A stretch of 64,000 nucleotides of DNA from the NCBI GenBank assembly GCA_037179515.1, contig JAXCGZ010015157.1:1-64000 (forward strand), read 5' to 3'. The first letter of the stretch is position 1. Each line of letters opens with the position of its first letter. This DNA comes from Halocaridina rubra. Its lineage: Eukaryota > Arthropoda > Malacostraca > Decapoda > Atyidae. A model generated the notes under the pieces. It was not told where the DNA came from. It saw only the letters and a program-made list of their open reading frames with translations, and made no database searches. Position numbers and translations under genes: made by a program. Shown here one piece after another: positions 59,695 through 64,000 of this stretch.

Positions 59695-60832
59695 GTAACA
59701 AAGATACAGAACTACTCAGCCAAACAACTTTAGTTTATCTTGACTGCGTAAGGAGTTTACACTTTACTTATGCACCAGATAGGAAATCATGAAGTATACG
59801 AAAAGTTTAAAAAGACAAAGTCTCGGCTCTGATTTTTATAAATTTTGCTTTCATCAAGGATAATATTGTCTGAGTAGCTAAGGAAGCTACACTCCATGCT
59901 CCATTTTTTTTTTTATGGTTTTTAAATGTATCAGTGATAATTTGTTTGTCAACTTAATGTTATCCAATTCTTGGACAAATATCATTTGGAATTTTGCATC
60001 CTGGGATAAGCTTACCCTGGATTGGCAAGGTTACCCATAGAGAAACTGTCATTTGAGCTAAAAATTAATCTGCTTTACATTTTATCTTTTAATTGATTTA
60101 TTGGCATACCATGTGTTTGTGTAGTGTTTGCCTAAGACATTATATTATATGAACAAGATGATGCATAGTATGTTACACAGTACAGTACTGTAGATTTTAT
60201 TCATAACTTACACCTCCTTTTAATGGACAAATGGTGGCGAGGGCATTGGTCCGATGTTGTTGATTGTTCTTAGTTACCGAAGTGATGTCTGTAGTAGCTC
60301 ATATCAACAATTACGTTAATATAAGAATAGGAATAATACTTTTAATGAAGCGCTAGATCAAGAAAAACATCCACTGTGACACTGTAATATATCTGTTTAC
60401 TGTAAATATTTATTTACTGTGTTAGAAACTTGTGAGTAATAATAGCTGTAATACTATAACACTTATTAAGAGCAGATAATATGGAGCTCTACAGTAGACA
60501 TGTCACTCCCACTGATGTAAACATAGTGAAGGCCTGCGCCAATTAGTGGCCAACTCTTGAAGCAGTGGCTCTTGTCTAGCGTGACCGGACAATTCGCCAT
60601 TAGGCAATTCGCTGCAGGACAATTGGCCATAGCACAATTCACCATAAGACAAATCACCGTATGGATATTCCGCCGCAAGGACATTTTACCATTAGAGGAT
60701 GACTTGTAATAAAGAGATGAGGAAAAGAATTTGGTATGTTGCTCATTACTTGGTCTTGGTTTTGAAATGGCCTTGCTATGTATAATATAAAGTCATTTAA
60801 CTATACAGGGATAGTATTTAAAGCGGTCATTT
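59692..60832. other. Unassigned, with a 16-bp minisatellite
   Basis: No gene recognised apart from the minisatellite at 60587-60697. It could be the decayed body of the MULE element whose transposase fragment follows. Confidence 0.4.
60587..60697 (+). repeat. Degenerate 16-bp minisatellite, about 7 units
   Basis: Successive units read like 'gacaattcgccattag', 'gcaattcgctgcag', 'gacaattggccatag', 'cacaattcaccataag', 'acaaatcaccgtatgg', 'atattccgccgcaagg' and 'acattttaccattaga'. The core is CAATTCGCCAT(A/T)AG. Confidence 0.75.
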
Positions 60833-61875
<1,043 letters not shown>

Positions 61876-61883
61876 TGTATATA

Positions 61884-61967
61884 CAGTGTTCCCTCGTTTA
61901 TTGTGGGGGTCCGGTTCCGGGACCGGCTGCGATAAGTGAAAAACTGCGAAGTAGGAGCATCATAATT
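61884..61967 (-). mobile_element. Solo Tigger right-end fragment
   Basis: CAGTGTTCCCTCGTTTATTG followed by 'ccggttccgggaccggctgc' and 'gcgaagtaggagca', then truncation by the A-tail of S1 copy e. Confidence 0.75.
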
Positions 61968-62215
61968 TTATTTTTTTTTTTTAATTGACATCAGGACGGG
62001 CCAAAAAATAATAAAATAAAACAGCCTTTATCGGGCCTGGGCACGAAGAATACATAAAGTAAAGAGAAGCAGAGATTGAGAGAGTAATGACCTGTCAGAT
62101 GTGAAGGGATTATAAAAGATGTGTAATGAACATCCAATTCTCTGCTGGGTTTTAATATACCTCTGCATTACTTTCATGATGTCTATTCCAAAAATTCTCC
62201 TTAGATCTTCTTCTT

Positions 62216-62246
<31 letters not shown>

Positions 62247-62450
62247 TTATTATTATTATTATTATCATTATTATTGGCGACAATAATTTTCTTTTGATGA
62301 TTATTGTAGAGATTATTATGATTATGATTATTGTTATTATCATCATTATTATTATGATTATCATTACGAATTTGTCATTAAACCATTATTTTTACAATAA
62401 GTAATGTAGTTTTGGTTGAATGAACAAGAGTTAATTAAATATGTTTCTCA
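61968..62450 (-). repeat. Retroposon family S1, copy e
   Basis: A T-run at about 61969-61981, then 'gacatcaggacgggcc', 'acagcctttatcgggcctgg' and a (TTC)n then (ATT)n microsatellite, through to 'gaatgaacaagagttaatta'. In place of the usual 'cag' here it has a 22-bp variant ('gggcctgggcacgaagaata'). Confidence 0.65.
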
Positions 62451-62513
62451 CTCTCTCTGTCAAACAGCAAACAAACTTCCAATATAACATCGTCAGGGAA
62501 ATAGCGTGTAGAG

Positions 62514-64000
<1,487 letters not shown>

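Overview
This is eukaryotic nuclear DNA, most likely from an arthropod and probably a decapod crustacean. The reasons are very long (TA)n tracts, degenerate pogo/Tigger transposons, BEL/Pao and gypsy-like LTR elements, CR1/Jockey-like LINEs, a short GATA-tailed element containing a 'CGTGTCGTAAAAGGCGACT' core that I associate with decapod repeats (from memory, not searched), and spliced exons of one host gene. No species can be named from the sequence alone. There is no operon, CRISPR array or prokaryotic gene organisation.

Host gene: four exons of an insulin-degrading enzyme (IDE, M16 metalloprotease) lie on the minus strand at 32897-32760, 32562-32459, 28858-28663 and 27804-27692. All four have GT/AG junctions and compatible phases. 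They encode the middle part of the protein. The catalytic N-terminus and the C-terminal third are not recognisable here, so the flanking tens of kilobases may be huge introns filled with mobile elements.

Layout. 0-3.6 kb: retroposon fragments, an internally deleted Tigger, and a 274-bp x3 tandem repeat carrying tRNA-like sequence. 4.0-16.1 kb: three Tigger elements set end to end and separated only by TA tracts; the second contains a nested LINE. 16.2-19.9 kb: decayed repeats and LINE debris. 19.95-27.4 kb: a BEL/Pao element with two about 1.04-kb LTRs; its 5' LTR is split by a 1775-bp non-autonomous Tigger made mostly of ten copies of a 160-bp tandem unit, with a clean TA target duplication. 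27.4-32.9 kb: IDE exons, with a tRNA-SINE and a decayed gypsy-type pol in the introns. 33.7-41 kb: an old LINE on the minus strand into which a LINE with an intact 965-codon endonuclease-reverse transcriptase frame has inserted (35082-37979, plus strand). 42.6-50.3 kb: a large LTR element with 0.95-kb LTRs, one unrecognised 203-aa frame and 5 kb of non-coding interior. 50.3-64 kb: further Tigger pieces, a second TA-associated repeat family, and a run of five non-autonomous Tiggers joined by (TA)n, ending in an element cut by the window edge.

The dominant theme is a Tigger family whose 3' subterminal region is a 160-169 bp tandem repeat. Its copies are deleted, amplified and strung together through TA microsatellites. 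Most of the long (TA)n tracts here abut at least one transposon terminus, which links transposon insertion, satellite growth and microsatellite growth. The intact LINE frame and the BEL-LTR/MITE insertion give the clearest evidence of comparatively recent activity.
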